A DNA stretch of 24,092 nucleotides from a virus. Where the stretch lies: the IMG/VR virus record IMGVR_UViG_3300036846_000181, positions 1 to 24,092 of that record. One strand, 5' to 3'. Position 1 is the stretch's first letter; the number at the start of each line of letters is the position of its first letter. Shown here in pieces: positions 6,901 through 15,931 of this stretch. Position numbers and translations under genes: made by a program. The notes under the pieces are model-generated. The model was given only the letters and a program-made list of their open reading frames with translations, was not told where the DNA came from and ran no database searches.

Positions 6901-8529
6901 ATGGCCATCAACTCGATCAGTTTCCCGACGCCACAGGCCTATAGCGGTGGAGTTGATTTCTCGTCGCTGGCCAATCTCGGCAACGTCTATCGTCAGGGAC
7001 AGGAAGATGCAGCCAAGCGATTGGCGCTGTCGAAATTGGGCGACGATCCCACTGCGAACGCCAGCATCCTGACCAGTTCGGGTGTGCCGTCACTGGCGCA
7101 ACTCGGCATTAACATGCAGCAACATCAAGGGACCGAAGCCGAACGGGTCCGTGAATGGGAAGCCGCGAACAGTCGCGCCGAAGCCATCGCAAGACGCGCA
7201 GAGGAAGATTATAAGAAAAAGGGCGAGGACGAGGAAGCCGCGCGTGCCTCCGTTGCGGCCCTTTGGGGCAATCGCGGAGCACCGCCGCCGTCTCCCGATG
7301 TGTTCACCAGGGGCGCACCGCCTGTCCCGTTCCAACCGCCCGCACCGCAGGCCGCGCCACTGCCCGCGCCTCAACCGATGCCGCCCGTGCAGGGCATGGG
7401 CGAAAACAACGAAGGCCTTGCGGTCCCGCTTGCGCCGGGACAGATGCCACCGAACGCGCCGGGCACGCCCGCTGTGCCGCTGCCCGCACAGGCTGCACCG
7501 CCCGCACCAGCACCGCCGCCAGAAATCCCGCCATCCCCGATTGCGCCATCTTCCTTGCAGGCGACCGGCGCATTGACAGCGGCACCTCCCGCGCAACGTG
7601 TCGCGAGCACTCTTGCCATGGGTGGCAATCCCGCGTCCGCTGGCATCTCGCGCGAACAGATCGGCGAAATGTATCGCAATCCTGAGACGCGCGATCTCGC
7701 GAAGGTGTTTCTGCAAAACGCGATGAACCCCGGAACGTGGAAAATCGAAAAAACGGAGGATGGCAGGCTTGTTGCCGTCAACGACAAGACCCTTGAGAGC
7801 AAGGATGTCACGCCACCGACACCGGGTGGCGGGCCTCCGGGGTCCAAGGAAGAACGCGAGACGGAAGGCTTTTATCGGGCTGGCATCAAACTCGGTATGA
7901 GCGATGCGCAGGCGAGGGCTTTTGCAGGCAACAAGGGCAAGATGCCGGGGTTGTCTTCAAAGGCACAGACGACGTTGCTCGCGAACGAGGCCGCCATTCC
8001 GCAGGCACAGGACGTTATCGACAATATAGATGCTCTGTCGAAACTGTCGCCGGACGCCACATCGGGCACTTTTGGCCAACTCGAAAATAAGTATTTGGGC
8101 GGGCTCGGCTCTTGGACGCCGGACGCGGTGAAGAAGTCGCAACAAATGAGCCAACTCGCGACGATGAACGTGCTGCAACAGGTGCGGACACTGTTCCCCG
8201 GACGTGTGCTTGCGGCGGAATTTAAGACGCTGCAAACGCTTGAACATCCGGAGCAATATTCGGATGAAGTCCGGCAGCAAAGCTACGCGACGTTGAAGAA
8301 ACTGGCGCAGGACCGTCTTTCCGAAATGAAGCGGGAGAATGAGGGCATTCGCAGCGGCGCGATTTTTGAGCCGGGTTTCAATCAGTCCAAGCCAACGCCA
8401 GCACCAACGCCCGCACCAACCGGCGCAAAGCCGACCCTCGGGGAATTTATGACCAAGGCGCGGGACGCTAATCCGGGCACTTCCGACAGTGAACTCGCGC
8501 GCTACTGGAAGGATCACTACGGCAGTTAG
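6901..8529 (+). CDS. Internal virion / DNA-ejection protein with Pro-rich middle
   Basis: This 542-residue protein has three parts. Residues 5-31 repeat the FPxxQAYS...SLANLGNV tag found in the transglycosylase upstream. Residues 60-110 form a charged helix, and residues about 120-225 are almost entirely Pro, Ala and Gln, a flexible linker. The C-terminal half is helical and Leu-rich (SQLATMNVLQQVRTLFPG) and ends in a small conserved-looking segment (ELARYWKDHYGS). This shape fits the middle-sized ejection proteins of podoviruses, which pass through the tail and assemble in the envelope. No catalytic motif is visible. The stop codon abuts the next ATG. Confidence 0.65.
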   Translation: MAINSISFPTPQAYSGGVDFSSLANLGNVYRQGQEDAAKRLALSKLGDDPTANASILTSSGVPSLAQLGINMQQHQGTEAERVREWEAANSRAEAIARRAEEDYKKKGEDEEAARASVAALWGNRGAPPPSPDVFTRGAPPVPFQPPAPQAAPLPAPQPMPPVQGMGENNEGLAVPLAPGQMPPNAPGTPAVPLPAQAAPPAPAPPPEIPPSPIAPSSLQATGALTAAPPAQRVASTLAMGGNPASAGISREQIGEMYRNPETRDLAKVFLQNAMNPGTWKIEKTEDGRLVAVNDKTLESKDVTPPTPGGGPPGSKEERETEGFYRAGIKLGMSDAQARAFAGNKGKMPGLSSKAQTTLLANEAAIPQAQDVIDNIDALSKLSPDATSGTFGQLENKYLGGLGSWTPDAVKKSQQMSQLATMNVLQQVRTLFPGRVLAAEFKTLQTLEHPEQYSDEVRQQSYATLKKLAQDRLSEMKRENEGIRSGAIFEPGFNQSKPTPAPTPAPTGAKPTLGEFMTKARDANPGTSDSELARYWKDHYGS

Positions 8530-11148
8530 ATGATGGCAATCGTTGATCCCTTCGCCACGCCAGCAACAAGCTCGGGGATTGTCGATCCCTTCGCCACGCC
8601 GAAGTCAGAAAGAGAGCCGACGCCCGCATGGGCCGATGTCCCGGCAGAGGCAGTGAAGCACTTCCTGCCGAATGTCGGTGAGGTGGCCAAGGGCATCGGC
8701 GGTGTCGCGCTCAAAAATATCGAGACGTATGCGCCTTATGGCCCCAATGCCCCGGCCAAGGCGATGATCGACATCGGGCGATCTCTCTACAACGACCCGA
8801 CCAAATATCCACGCGCGATGTTGAGTGATCTCGCCGAAAAATATGGTGGTGAGGAAAATCTCCGTCGCTCGCTTGCGTTCCGTCCTGCCGAAGTCGCGCT
8901 TGACGCCCTCTCGATGGCTGCACCGATTGAGGGCGCGGTGGGCAAGATCGGTGAGATCGGCCGCGCCGCCGATGTGTCGAAACCGTTCTATGAGGGTTTG
9001 CCGCGCGAACCGCCGCCAGCCACACCGCCGCCCGTGCCGCGCGGGCCTTCCGATCAGGCCATGCAAGAGCTTGAGGCCGCAGGGCGTGGGATCGATATTC
9101 CGCGCGCGCTCACCTATCAGGATCGCGCCCGTCAAGCCGGAAGTGTCGCGCTGTCAAAACTGCCGTGGGTTGGCGCGCCGTTGGATGAAGCGGTGCGCGG
9201 CGTGCCCAAGCAGATCGGCGCGCAAGTCGAAAATATCGCGGGCGAGTTTAGCCCGGCGCTTCCCGAAAACATCATCGGTGGTGGCATCGAACAGCGGTTG
9301 ACCGGTGCAGCCGAACGGGAAGCCGCCGCAGAGCAGGCCAAGGTCGAAGCCGCGAACCAAGCCGCGCAACAGAAATTCGAGAGCGAGCAGGGCGCGCGCA
9401 GGCAGGCCATCGAGGATCGTCAGACACAGGTCAACGATGTCGCACAGCGCGCGTTTGGTGATGTCGCGCCGATGGAGATGGCGCAGGACACCATCAACGA
9501 CGTGCAGAGCGCGCACCGTCAGGCGCGAGACCGAAAGGACCGGCTCTACGAGGACGTAAACAACGTTGACGCAAGGGTTCAAACGTCCGCGTTTTCAGAT
9601 TTGCGCGGGCGTGCGGAAAGGGCGCTCTCGGATGCCGGTGTGGCGATTGACGATCCTGGCTCAAACGCCGCGAAGATGCTTACCGAACTGGATCGTCTCT
9701 CTGGCAAGCCAGGAGAACTGCCAGCCAACGTTCCGCCTCGATTGATGCAGGCGTTGCAGCGCGAATATGGCGAGCACGTTCCGGCAAGTGTTCTTGAGCA
9801 AGCCGGTTTCCCCGGTGGCACCGATGCCGTCCCGCCTGACTTTCGTTTGAGCGGCGCGCATGCCCCGCCTCCCGGTGCCGACGCGATTTCGGTGCAGGGC
9901 TTGGAGCAGTTGAGCAAACGCATCGGGCGCATGGGGATGGATGCCGCGACGCCTTCGGATCGGATGGCGTCAGCCATCGTCAAGCGGGCTTTTGACGATT
10001 GGCGCAATGATGCTCTCGGCAGTCATCTGACGGCCGACAGCGCGCCGAATGCGCGCGGGGTGATCGATACAGCGCGCGCGGCGCATCGCGATCTGATGGA
10101 GCGATTTGGTTACAACTATAGCAGGCTCCCCGAAGGCGAACCGCGCCGGGCGGCAAAACTTCTCAATCAGATCGTCACCGAAGGCACCGGGCCGGAAGCG
10201 TTGCGGGACAATCTGATCGGCGCGAAGCCCGGCAACCGTCCGGTGTCCGCACCGCTCTATGAAGCGATCTCGAATGCAGTCCCGAATGCGGCAGCGTTCC
10301 GTAACAGACTGCGTGGTGCCTACTGGAATAGCGTCAACGGTGGTGCGCCAAGTGCGATTGCGCGCAAGGTCGAAGGCCTGACGCCGACGCGCATGGGATC
10401 TCATCTGTTCGAACCTCATGAGCACGATCTGATGCGTGGCGTTGCCGACATCGCGCAACGCACACCGGAAGAAATCACGGCGCTCGGCAAGGAAAAGCCG
10501 CCAAAGCCGGTCAAGGCCGAACCGGGCCGGGCCGAACAACTGGCAACCCGCGTGCTCGGGCGCAATCGTGGCGAGGAACAGGTTCTTGGCGTATTCGACA
10601 GCGCCATTCGTCAGGGCGGCAAGATCAAGGAAGCCGCGCGGATTTGGGGAAAACTCTCCACGACCGAACGCAATGAAGTGCGCGGCAACTGGCTGCGCAA
10701 TCTTGGTGGGGGCGGTGAGGATTTCAGCGTCGCCAAGTTCGTAACAAACTGGAACGACTATTCCGATCAAGCCAAGAGCTTCATGCTTGATCGCGAGCAT
10801 CGGCGCAACTTGGACAACTTCCATACCGTTGCGAAGAACTATCAGGACACGCTCGCCCGATACGGCAATCCGTCGCAGACCGCGCAGATGACGGCTTGGC
10901 ACAAGCTTATCGCTGGCGGGCTCAAAGCCGGTGTTGGTGTCGCGACCGGCACAACCGCCTTCTTTCACCCCATCGGGATGGCGATTGCGGGGCTCGGCTT
11001 GCGCAAGCTTTCAAGAATACTCGCCACACCGGAAGGCGCGCGCGACATCTCGCGATGGTCGCGCGTCGCGCAGTCCTACAAAGACGCACCAAGCGCGAGC
11101 AAAGCCGCTGCATTGACCAATCTTACGCGCTCTTTGAACGGGTTCTGA
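8530..11148 (+). CDS. Large internal virion / DNA-ejection protein
   Basis: This 872-residue protein is the largest in the window. It starts with two copies of IVDPFATP (residues about 5-24). A mixed helical region follows, then a strongly charged coiled coil at about residues 260-310 (EREAAAEQAKVEAANQAAQQ), and further long helices. Near the C-terminus a hydrophobic stretch at about residues 794-827 (IAGGLKAGVGVATGTTAFF) could cross a membrane. The layout is that of the largest ejected proteins of podoviruses, which form the conduit for DNA transfer. The start is ATG ATG, with the first ATG directly after the upstream TAG. The function is inferred from size, order and composition. Confidence 0.7.
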   Translation: MMAIVDPFATPATSSGIVDPFATPKSEREPTPAWADVPAEAVKHFLPNVGEVAKGIGGVALKNIETYAPYGPNAPAKAMIDIGRSLYNDPTKYPRAMLSDLAEKYGGEENLRRSLAFRPAEVALDALSMAAPIEGAVGKIGEIGRAADVSKPFYEGLPREPPPATPPPVPRGPSDQAMQELEAAGRGIDIPRALTYQDRARQAGSVALSKLPWVGAPLDEAVRGVPKQIGAQVENIAGEFSPALPENIIGGGIEQRLTGAAEREAAAEQAKVEAANQAAQQKFESEQGARRQAIEDRQTQVNDVAQRAFGDVAPMEMAQDTINDVQSAHRQARDRKDRLYEDVNNVDARVQTSAFSDLRGRAERALSDAGVAIDDPGSNAAKMLTELDRLSGKPGELPANVPPRLMQALQREYGEHVPASVLEQAGFPGGTDAVPPDFRLSGAHAPPPGADAISVQGLEQLSKRIGRMGMDAATPSDRMASAIVKRAFDDWRNDALGSHLTADSAPNARGVIDTARAAHRDLMERFGYNYSRLPEGEPRRAAKLLNQIVTEGTGPEALRDNLIGAKPGNRPVSAPLYEAISNAVPNAAAFRNRLRGAYWNSVNGGAPSAIARKVEGLTPTRMGSHLFEPHEHDLMRGVADIAQRTPEEITALGKEKPPKPVKAEPGRAEQLATRVLGRNRGEEQVLGVFDSAIRQGGKIKEAARIWGKLSTTERNEVRGNWLRNLGGGGEDFSVAKFVTNWNDYSDQAKSFMLDREHRRNLDNFHTVAKNYQDTLARYGNPSQTAQMTAWHKLIAGGLKAGVGVATGTTAFFHPIGMAIAGLGLRKLSRILATPEGARDISRWSRVAQSYKDAPSASKAAALTNLTRSLNGF
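8542..8600 (+). repeat. Direct repeat in the 5' end of the large ejection gene
   Basis: GTTGATCCCTTCGCCACGCC (8542-8561) recurs at 8581-8600 with one base changed, and both copies encode IVDPFATP. The unit is spaced 39 bases apart in the same frame, so it is a repeated peptide. Confidence 0.85.
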
Positions 11149-11149
11149 C

Positions 11150-12136
11150 ATGGCAGGAACCATCAATCTCGCTTTGACGCAACAACTGGACGAGTACGGC
11201 CAACCGCTATCGGGCGGCCTATTGTATTTCATTCAGGCCGGGACCGTCTCGACGCCGCAAAACGCCTTTCAGGATACGGCGCTGACGAACCCGTGGCCCA
11301 ACCCGATCACGCTCGACGCCGCAGGCCGCATTCCGCAATTCTTCCTGGCGGACGGTCAGATCAAGGTGCGGTTGCAGGATAAATTCGGCGTCGTTAAATT
11401 TGTTGCCGACAATCTGTTGGTGATCGGTCCATCGGCGGGCGGCGGCGGTGGTGGTGGTTCGGTCGATCCGACGACGGTCATGCAGACCGGCGACATGAAA
11501 ATCCGGTACGACACCGCGATCATTTCCGGGTTTGTGCGCCTCAACGGTAATACCATCGGCAACGCTTTATCCGGTGCGAGCGAACTCGCCGACGCATCGG
11601 CGCAGGCCTTGTTCAACCATCTGTGGCAGAAAGACGGATCACTTGTGGTGACGCCGGGCGGGCGCGGTGCGAGTTCGGCGGCCGATTGGGCGGCGAACAA
11701 GCAAATCGCGCTGCCTGATGGACGCTCGCGCCTTCTCGGCATGCTCGGCGACATGGGCGGCGTTGATGCCGGTTTCTGGACCGGAGTGACGTTCACCAAG
11801 GGCAACTCGACAACGCTCGGCGCGCTCGGCGGTCGTGCCAGTACACCGAACTGTAATGTCACGCTCGGCGTCCCCAATCTGCCGCCCCTGACACCCTCGG
11901 GCACAATCGCAAATGGTGCGATTACCGTCAGCGGCGGCCCTTGGGCTGCGGGCGGCGGCCTTAGCAACAATAACGGCGGTGGCGGCGGTGCATTCGGAGC
12001 TTTCACAATTTTTACAGGAATATCCAGCGTAACGCAGGGACCATCGATCTTCACGGGCTCGCCGATGGGAGGCAGCAACACACCGTTCAATGCCTGTCCG
12101 CCGATCATGCTGATCACTGTTTATATGAAGCTCTAG
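11150..12136 (+). CDS. Tail fibre / tail collar-type appendage protein
   Basis: This 328-residue protein has a virion-binding N-terminus (about 1-90: LDEYGQPLSGGLLYFIQAGT, then LTNPWPNPITLDAAGRIP, then FLADGQIKVRLQD). The pattern resembles the head-binding domain of P22-type tailspikes and fibres of other alphaproteobacterial podoviruses. A Gly-Ser linker at about 96-105 follows. The C-terminal part (LPDGRSRLLGMLGDMGG... and the end FNACPPIMLITVYMKL) is the common tail-collar or fibre tip ending. Trimeric fibres of this type contact the host. The start is one base after the previous stop. Confidence 0.78.
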   Translation: MAGTINLALTQQLDEYGQPLSGGLLYFIQAGTVSTPQNAFQDTALTNPWPNPITLDAAGRIPQFFLADGQIKVRLQDKFGVVKFVADNLLVIGPSAGGGGGGGSVDPTTVMQTGDMKIRYDTAIISGFVRLNGNTIGNALSGASELADASAQALFNHLWQKDGSLVVTPGGRGASSAADWAANKQIALPDGRSRLLGMLGDMGGVDAGFWTGVTFTKGNSTTLGALGGRASTPNCNVTLGVPNLPPLTPSGTIANGAITVSGGPWAAGGGLSNNNGGGGGAFGAFTIFTGISSVTQGPSIFTGSPMGGSNTPFNACPPIMLITVYMKL

Positions 12137-12138
12137 CC

Positions 12139-12522
12139 ATGTATTACGGGCACGTCTCCACCGCATCCAACAGGGCCGATTGGCAAGAGGCTGTGGTGTT
12201 GACCGATGAGGACACAGGCGAACTGATCGACATTTCGCTATGCCGGATCACGCTCTCAGTCGTCAAGATGGCGCGCAGCCGCCCCGACGATTATGGCGGT
12301 CAGAACGGTTACAACAACGCTGTGTCTCTGACGGGTTCGACCGATACCGGGGAAATTACACTGCCCGACGTTGGGACGTTCCAGTGGATATTCGTCGCCG
12401 ATCAAATGGCAGGCCTTCCGCCCGGCGAGTATCAGATCGGCGTTCGCATCACGCAGGATACACGTACCGTGCAATTGATCATCGGCACGGTCAACATCCT
12501 CGAAGGGATCGATCAACAATGA
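12139..12522 (+). CDS. Small tail appendage protein, baseplate-like fold
   Basis: This 127-residue protein begins MYYGHVSTASNRADWQEAV and has a beta-sandwich pattern with FQWIFVADQMAGLPPGEYQIGVRI, resembling the small ligand-binding-type N-domains found in phage baseplate and tail proteins (BppU-like). It lies right after the tail fibre and overlaps the next gene by ATGA. No catalytic motif is present. The assignment as an adaptor or structural protein is inferred from pattern and position. Confidence 0.58.
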   Translation: MYYGHVSTASNRADWQEAVVLTDEDTGELIDISLCRITLSVVKMARSRPDDYGGQNGYNNAVSLTGSTDTGEITLPDVGTFQWIFVADQMAGLPPGEYQIGVRITQDTRTVQLIIGTVNILEGIDQQ

Positions 12523-12737
12523 GCGGATTAAAGCTCAAGGTCACGCGCAAGCTTCCCGGTCAGGTGACAGGCGGCGCGGGGATCGATGCCGAGAAACACA
12601 ATGGCAACTGGACTGTTACGCTTGATTACGCCGAGTTCGGCCTAGTGTCGCCTTACACTCCGAAGGCCAATGATCACGTCTTGGTCTATGACGGCAGTGG
12701 GTATTTTTTGGTGCGTTCGGCGTCCCTGTTCTCATGA
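12519..12737 (+). CDS. Short tail protein consisting only of the repeated module (copy A)
   Basis: This 72-residue protein starts at the ATGA overlap with the previous gene. It consists almost wholly of one module: LKLKVTRKLPGQVTGG, then GIDAEKHNGNWTVTLDYAEF, and a second part with HVLVYDGSGYFLVRSASL. The same module opens the next gene and, more diverged, the gene at 16289. The module is likely a small beta domain that docks an appendage onto a virion partner. Here it carries no tip, so it may be an adaptor or a subunit of a ring. I do not know a named family. Confidence 0.62.
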   Translation: MSGLKLKVTRKLPGQVTGGAGIDAEKHNGNWTVTLDYAEFGLVSPYTPKANDHVLVYDGSGYFLVRSASLFS

Positions 12738-13255
12738 CCACCAACATCAAGCTCAAGGTCACCCCGCTTTTTCCATCGCGGGTGATCGAAGGCACGGGCA
12801 TTGACATCGAAAAATCTGGAACGGAGTGGACGATCTCGCTCGACTACAGCCAATTCGAAATCCGCGATCCCTATGTGCCGGACAGCACGCACCACATCGC
12901 GGTGTGGGATGGCAGTCAGTTTTTTCTTATTCCGGCGTCGGGTCTCGCGGCACACATCGTTACATCTCCGTCCTCGCTCACGATTTTCGATGATGCGACT
13001 GTCGGCACCGTCGTCGGTACGCTTTCGGTCACGGGTGGAACAGGGAGTTACACCTTTAGCCTGACCAGCAATCCGGGCGGAAAATATTCGATCACCGGCA
13101 ACCAACTCAAGGTCGCGGCTGCGCTCACGGCTGGCACCGACACCATCACCATTCATGCTGACAACGGCGCTGGCGGCACGGTGGACTTGACCACCACCGT
13201 CACCGTTCTCCATCGCTCCGCGTACAGTCCAACCTTCTATGTCTATGGGTTCTGA
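12734..13255 (+). CDS. Tail protein with repeated module (copy B) plus Ig/cadherin-like domain
   Basis: The first 65 residues repeat the module of the previous gene (IKLKVTPLFPSRVIEGTGID, then EWTISLDYSQF, then HHIAVWDGSQFFLIPASGL). Residues about 75-165 form a beta domain with the pattern GTVVGTLSVTGGTGSYTFSL and YSITGNQLKVAAALTAGTDT, reminiscent of cadherin- or Ig-like repeats that bind sugars or proteins on phage tails. The ending HRSAYSPTFYVYGF is aromatic, as in exposed tip segments. It starts in an ATGA overlap. The gene looks like a duplicated adaptor fused to a new outer domain. Confidence 0.65.
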   Translation: MTTNIKLKVTPLFPSRVIEGTGIDIEKSGTEWTISLDYSQFEIRDPYVPDSTHHIAVWDGSQFFLIPASGLAAHIVTSPSSLTIFDDATVGTVVGTLSVTGGTGSYTFSLTSNPGGKYSITGNQLKVAAALTAGTDTITIHADNGAGGTVDLTTTVTVLHRSAYSPTFYVYGF

Positions 13256-13257
13256 CC

Positions 13258-14220
13258 ATGGCTGATCCTGTCGTTCACATCACTGGCGGTATTCCCGATA
13301 GCGGCACCGGCAACATCACCACGCTTGGGCAAACGTTGCTTGATGGTGCCAACATCACCTATGGCGCGACGACCGATGCCGCAGTCGCGGCAGGCGCGGC
13401 CGGATCGGTCTCGGCAAAACTGCGAAGCATGTCGCGTGACATCGTTGGCGGCATTGTCCTGCAAGCCGGTGCCAACATCATCGGCGCGGTGACGCAGAGC
13501 GGCGCATGGAATGTCACCAACATCACGGGCACGATTTCATTGCCGACAGGTGCAGCGACATCTGCCAAGCAACCGGCACTCGGCACGGCCGGAACACCCG
13601 CCAGCGATGTGATTACGGTGCAGGGCGCGGCGTCGATGACGCCGCTGCTGTCCCGCATTTCGGATGGCGTGAATGCTGCCGCGATCAAGGCGGCCTCGAC
13701 CGCGCCAGCGGCGACCGATCCCGCAATTGTCGTATCGCTCTCGCCCAATTCCGTTGCGCTCGGCGCTGGTGCCGCCAATTCCACCACGCAGCGTGTGACC
13801 ATAGACAACACCCAACTCGCCGCGCTTGCAACCACACCGCAAGCAAGGTCGGCTGGTTTCCAATTGGTCGATCTTCCGACCGAACGCCAGGGATCGGCGG
13901 GCGGCCTAAAGATTGATGACATCTTCTCGCAATACGAAACTGTTGCCGCCAGTCAGACTGACCAAGCCATGGGGGCGACCGGTGCAACGGGGGACTACCT
14001 TGCTGGTGTGCTGGTCATCCCCGGAACGTCTGCGGCTGGCGTTGTCCAGATCAAGGATGGCTCTGGATCGGCCATCACGATCTTTGCAGGGGGAGGCACG
14101 ACTGCGCTTGCCGATCTGAAACCCTTCATGGTTCCACTTGGGCTCTACTCCACCAGTGGCGCGTGGAAAGTCACAACCAACACCAATGTCACCGCGATTG
14201 GCATCGGGAAGTTCACCTAA
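13258..14220 (+). CDS. Tail appendage protein, Thr/Ala/Gly-rich
   Basis: This 320-residue protein has long beta-prone low-complexity stretches. A segment GAWNVTNITGTISLPTGAA followed by TSAKQPALGTAGTPASDVIT resembles phage structural proteins I have seen in tail regions, where it forms elongated fibre-like parts. The second half (SGSAITIFAGGGTTALADL and TNTNVTAIGIGKF) looks like a beta domain of different origin. No enzymatic motif is seen. The start is two bases after the previous stop, and the last base of its TAA is shared with the next ATG, indicating coupling. Confidence 0.6.
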   Translation: MADPVVHITGGIPDSGTGNITTLGQTLLDGANITYGATTDAAVAAGAAGSVSAKLRSMSRDIVGGIVLQAGANIIGAVTQSGAWNVTNITGTISLPTGAATSAKQPALGTAGTPASDVITVQGAASMTPLLSRISDGVNAAAIKAASTAPAATDPAIVVSLSPNSVALGAGAANSTTQRVTIDNTQLAALATTPQARSAGFQLVDLPTERQGSAGGLKIDDIFSQYETVAASQTDQAMGATGATGDYLAGVLVIPGTSAAGVVQIKDGSGSAITIFAGGGTTALADLKPFMVPLGLYSTSGAWKVTTNTNVTAIGIGKFT

Positions 14221-15056
14221 TGCTGTTGCGAGGTAAGGGCGGAAAGAAGCTTTGGACGCCTAGCCTGATCGTGCCGGGGAAGGCCGCTGCGGGTGGGTTT
14301 ACTCCCACCAGCACAGAAAGCGCCAATTTCCTTGCGCGAACGTCCGGAATGGATGTTACCCATAAGACCGCCGTGGATGCGTTTATCACCGGCTTGGTGA
14401 CTGACGGGCTTTTCAGTCTTTGCGACGCGCAATATTTGTTGTGCCAGGACACGGCGGGCAATGCCGCGCTCAACTTGCAATCCAGTAGCTTTACGCTGAC
14501 CGTTAATGGATCGCCCACATTCACCGCAAATAGCGGGTATGTTGGCGGGTCAACGTCCAATCTCGATACTGGATACAATGCGAGCACCGCTGGCGGAAAT
14601 CTGACGCAGAACAGCGCAAGCGTGTTTGCTTGGACGCTCGCCAATTTTGTCGGCGGGACCGATTATGGATGTATGCTCGGGCAAAATCTCGCGTCGCCAA
14701 CGATTGATATGTATCCGCATTATACTGACAACACGTTTTATAGTCAGATCACATCAACGAACGGATCGACACCTCAAACGGCAACCGGGCATTTTTACGG
14801 AGTAAGCCGAACCAGTTCAAGCGTTGTTGCGACCTATGTTGATACCACTTCCAATACTTCAAGCCCGGTATCGACCGCACTGTCAAACACCAACATCCTT
14901 TTGCTGAATGATGGTGCAGGCAGTGGCAGCAACTCGCGCCCCTTCACAGCAAATCTCGCCTATGCGTGGATTGGCGCTGGCTTAAATTCAACGCAGCAAG
15001 GCAACCTTTACACTCGCGTCCACACCTATATGCACACGATTGGCGGGGCACCGTGA
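14220..15056 (+). CDS. Probable lectin-like (ConA-type) tail protein
   Basis: This 278-residue protein begins MLLRGKGGKKLWTPSLIVPG and shows jelly-roll-like elements: DLGYNAST-type beta strands (SNLDTGYNASTAGGNL), SVFAWTLANFVGG, then YGVSRTSSSVVATYVD and a closing ILLLNDGAGSGSNSRPF...YAWIGAGLN. These suggest a laminin G or concanavalin-like fold, as used for glycan binding in phage tails. It overlaps the previous TAA by one base and the following GH16-type gene by four. The two together look like a receptor-binding and glycan-cleaving pair. The start codon was chosen for this overlap; an upstream start would overlap the previous gene. No firm family is recognised. Confidence 0.55.
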   Translation: MLLRGKGGKKLWTPSLIVPGKAAAGGFTPTSTESANFLARTSGMDVTHKTAVDAFITGLVTDGLFSLCDAQYLLCQDTAGNAALNLQSSSFTLTVNGSPTFTANSGYVGGSTSNLDTGYNASTAGGNLTQNSASVFAWTLANFVGGTDYGCMLGQNLASPTIDMYPHYTDNTFYSQITSTNGSTPQTATGHFYGVSRTSSSVVATYVDTTSNTSSPVSTALSNTNILLLNDGAGSGSNSRPFTANLAYAWIGAGLNSTQQGNLYTRVHTYMHTIGGAP

Positions 15057-15931
15057 GCAGCGTTGTGCCTTTGCGAATGAGGTTGGCCGCTCAGTCCGTG
15101 TTTGCCCCCGCCCCTGCGGCGGCTTGGGGTTACAATACGCGCAATTTCGTTGATGACTTCACCAGCATCAGCACGATTGATCAGAACGATACTGCCGGGG
15201 CCGGGTTTCTCTGGTGGCCGCACAACGCTTGGCCGAATGCGGTCGATGATACCGACAACGGCAACATTTGGCGTACGGCCAGTCCAACGCCATCAAGTGC
15301 GATAAGCATTTCCGGCTCGGTGCTCACGCTCTCGACTGACGCGAGCACATTCAGCGAAGGTCTGAATACAGCGGTCACGAACGGTGCGGATTATCGAGGG
15401 CGCACGTTCGCAAATGGGTTCTATTTTGAAGTGATTGCTGCGTTCGATCCCGCAGCGCAGGCAGGTGGAAGCAGTTGGCCAGCGTGGTGGACGAGTGCCA
15501 TCGAGTTTATGCTCGGCACAAATTCCACCTTTGGCGAACTGGATGTATTTGAAGCCATTCCCCAAGGTGGTTCCGCGATCAACACCGTCCAAACTGATCA
15601 TTTGTGGAGCATCAGTGGGGGGCACCAAACGGATACGATTGTAAATTCTCCCTCGCTGTCTTTGGGAGCGGTGGATTACACGCAATTTCATACTTACGGT
15701 TTGTTGTGGGTGCCCGCGAGCAAGAACGCGGGAACGGGGCTCGTCCAATTTTATTTCGACGGCACCCACATCGCGTCTACCGATTTTTCATATACCTCCG
15801 GGGGCGCGTTCTCCAACGCGGTCGATAGTCAGCATTTCCCGGCCATCATAGGGACAGGGGTAAACTGGCCCACTCGGTTTGATAAAGTTTCAGTTTGGCA
15901 ACAATCATCAGCAGACATGACTGTAAAATGA
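15053..15931 (+). CDS. GH16-type glycoside hydrolase, probable tail depolymerase
   Basis: This 292-residue protein contains ELDVFE at about residues 162-167, the catalytic signature of GH16 glucanases (nucleophile Glu162, Asp164, acid/base Glu167). Supporting features are SSWPAWWTSAIEFML just before it, the later HTYGLLWVP, and VQFYFDGTHIAS, the usual GH16 jelly-roll strands. The family cleaves beta-glucans, galactans and related polysaccharides. On a phage tail it would degrade capsule or exopolysaccharide to reach the cell. The GTG at 15053 overlaps the upstream TGA (GTGA); an internal ATG at 15077 would remove eight residues. The last 24 bases overlap a minus-strand gene. The substrate cannot be told from the sequence. 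Confidence 0.82.
   Translation: MSSVVPLRMRLAAQSVFAPAPAAAWGYNTRNFVDDFTSISTIDQNDTAGAGFLWWPHNAWPNAVDDTDNGNIWRTASPTPSSAISISGSVLTLSTDASTFSEGLNTAVTNGADYRGRTFANGFYFEVIAAFDPAAQAGGSSWPAWWTSAIEFMLGTNSTFGELDVFEAIPQGGSAINTVQTDHLWSISGGHQTDTIVNSPSLSLGAVDYTQFHTYGLLWVPASKNAGTGLVQFYFDGTHIASTDFSYTSGGAFSNAVDSQHFPAIIGTGVNWPTRFDKVSVWQQSSADMTVK

Noticed and set aside
9970-10968. 332-residue minus-strand open frame
   Set aside because: It is antisense to the large ejection gene and rich in Arg and His, as expected from reversed GC-rich codons.
11356-12117. 253-residue minus-strand open frame
   Set aside because: It mirrors the tail fibre gene, is Pro- and Leu-rich, and has no ribosome site.
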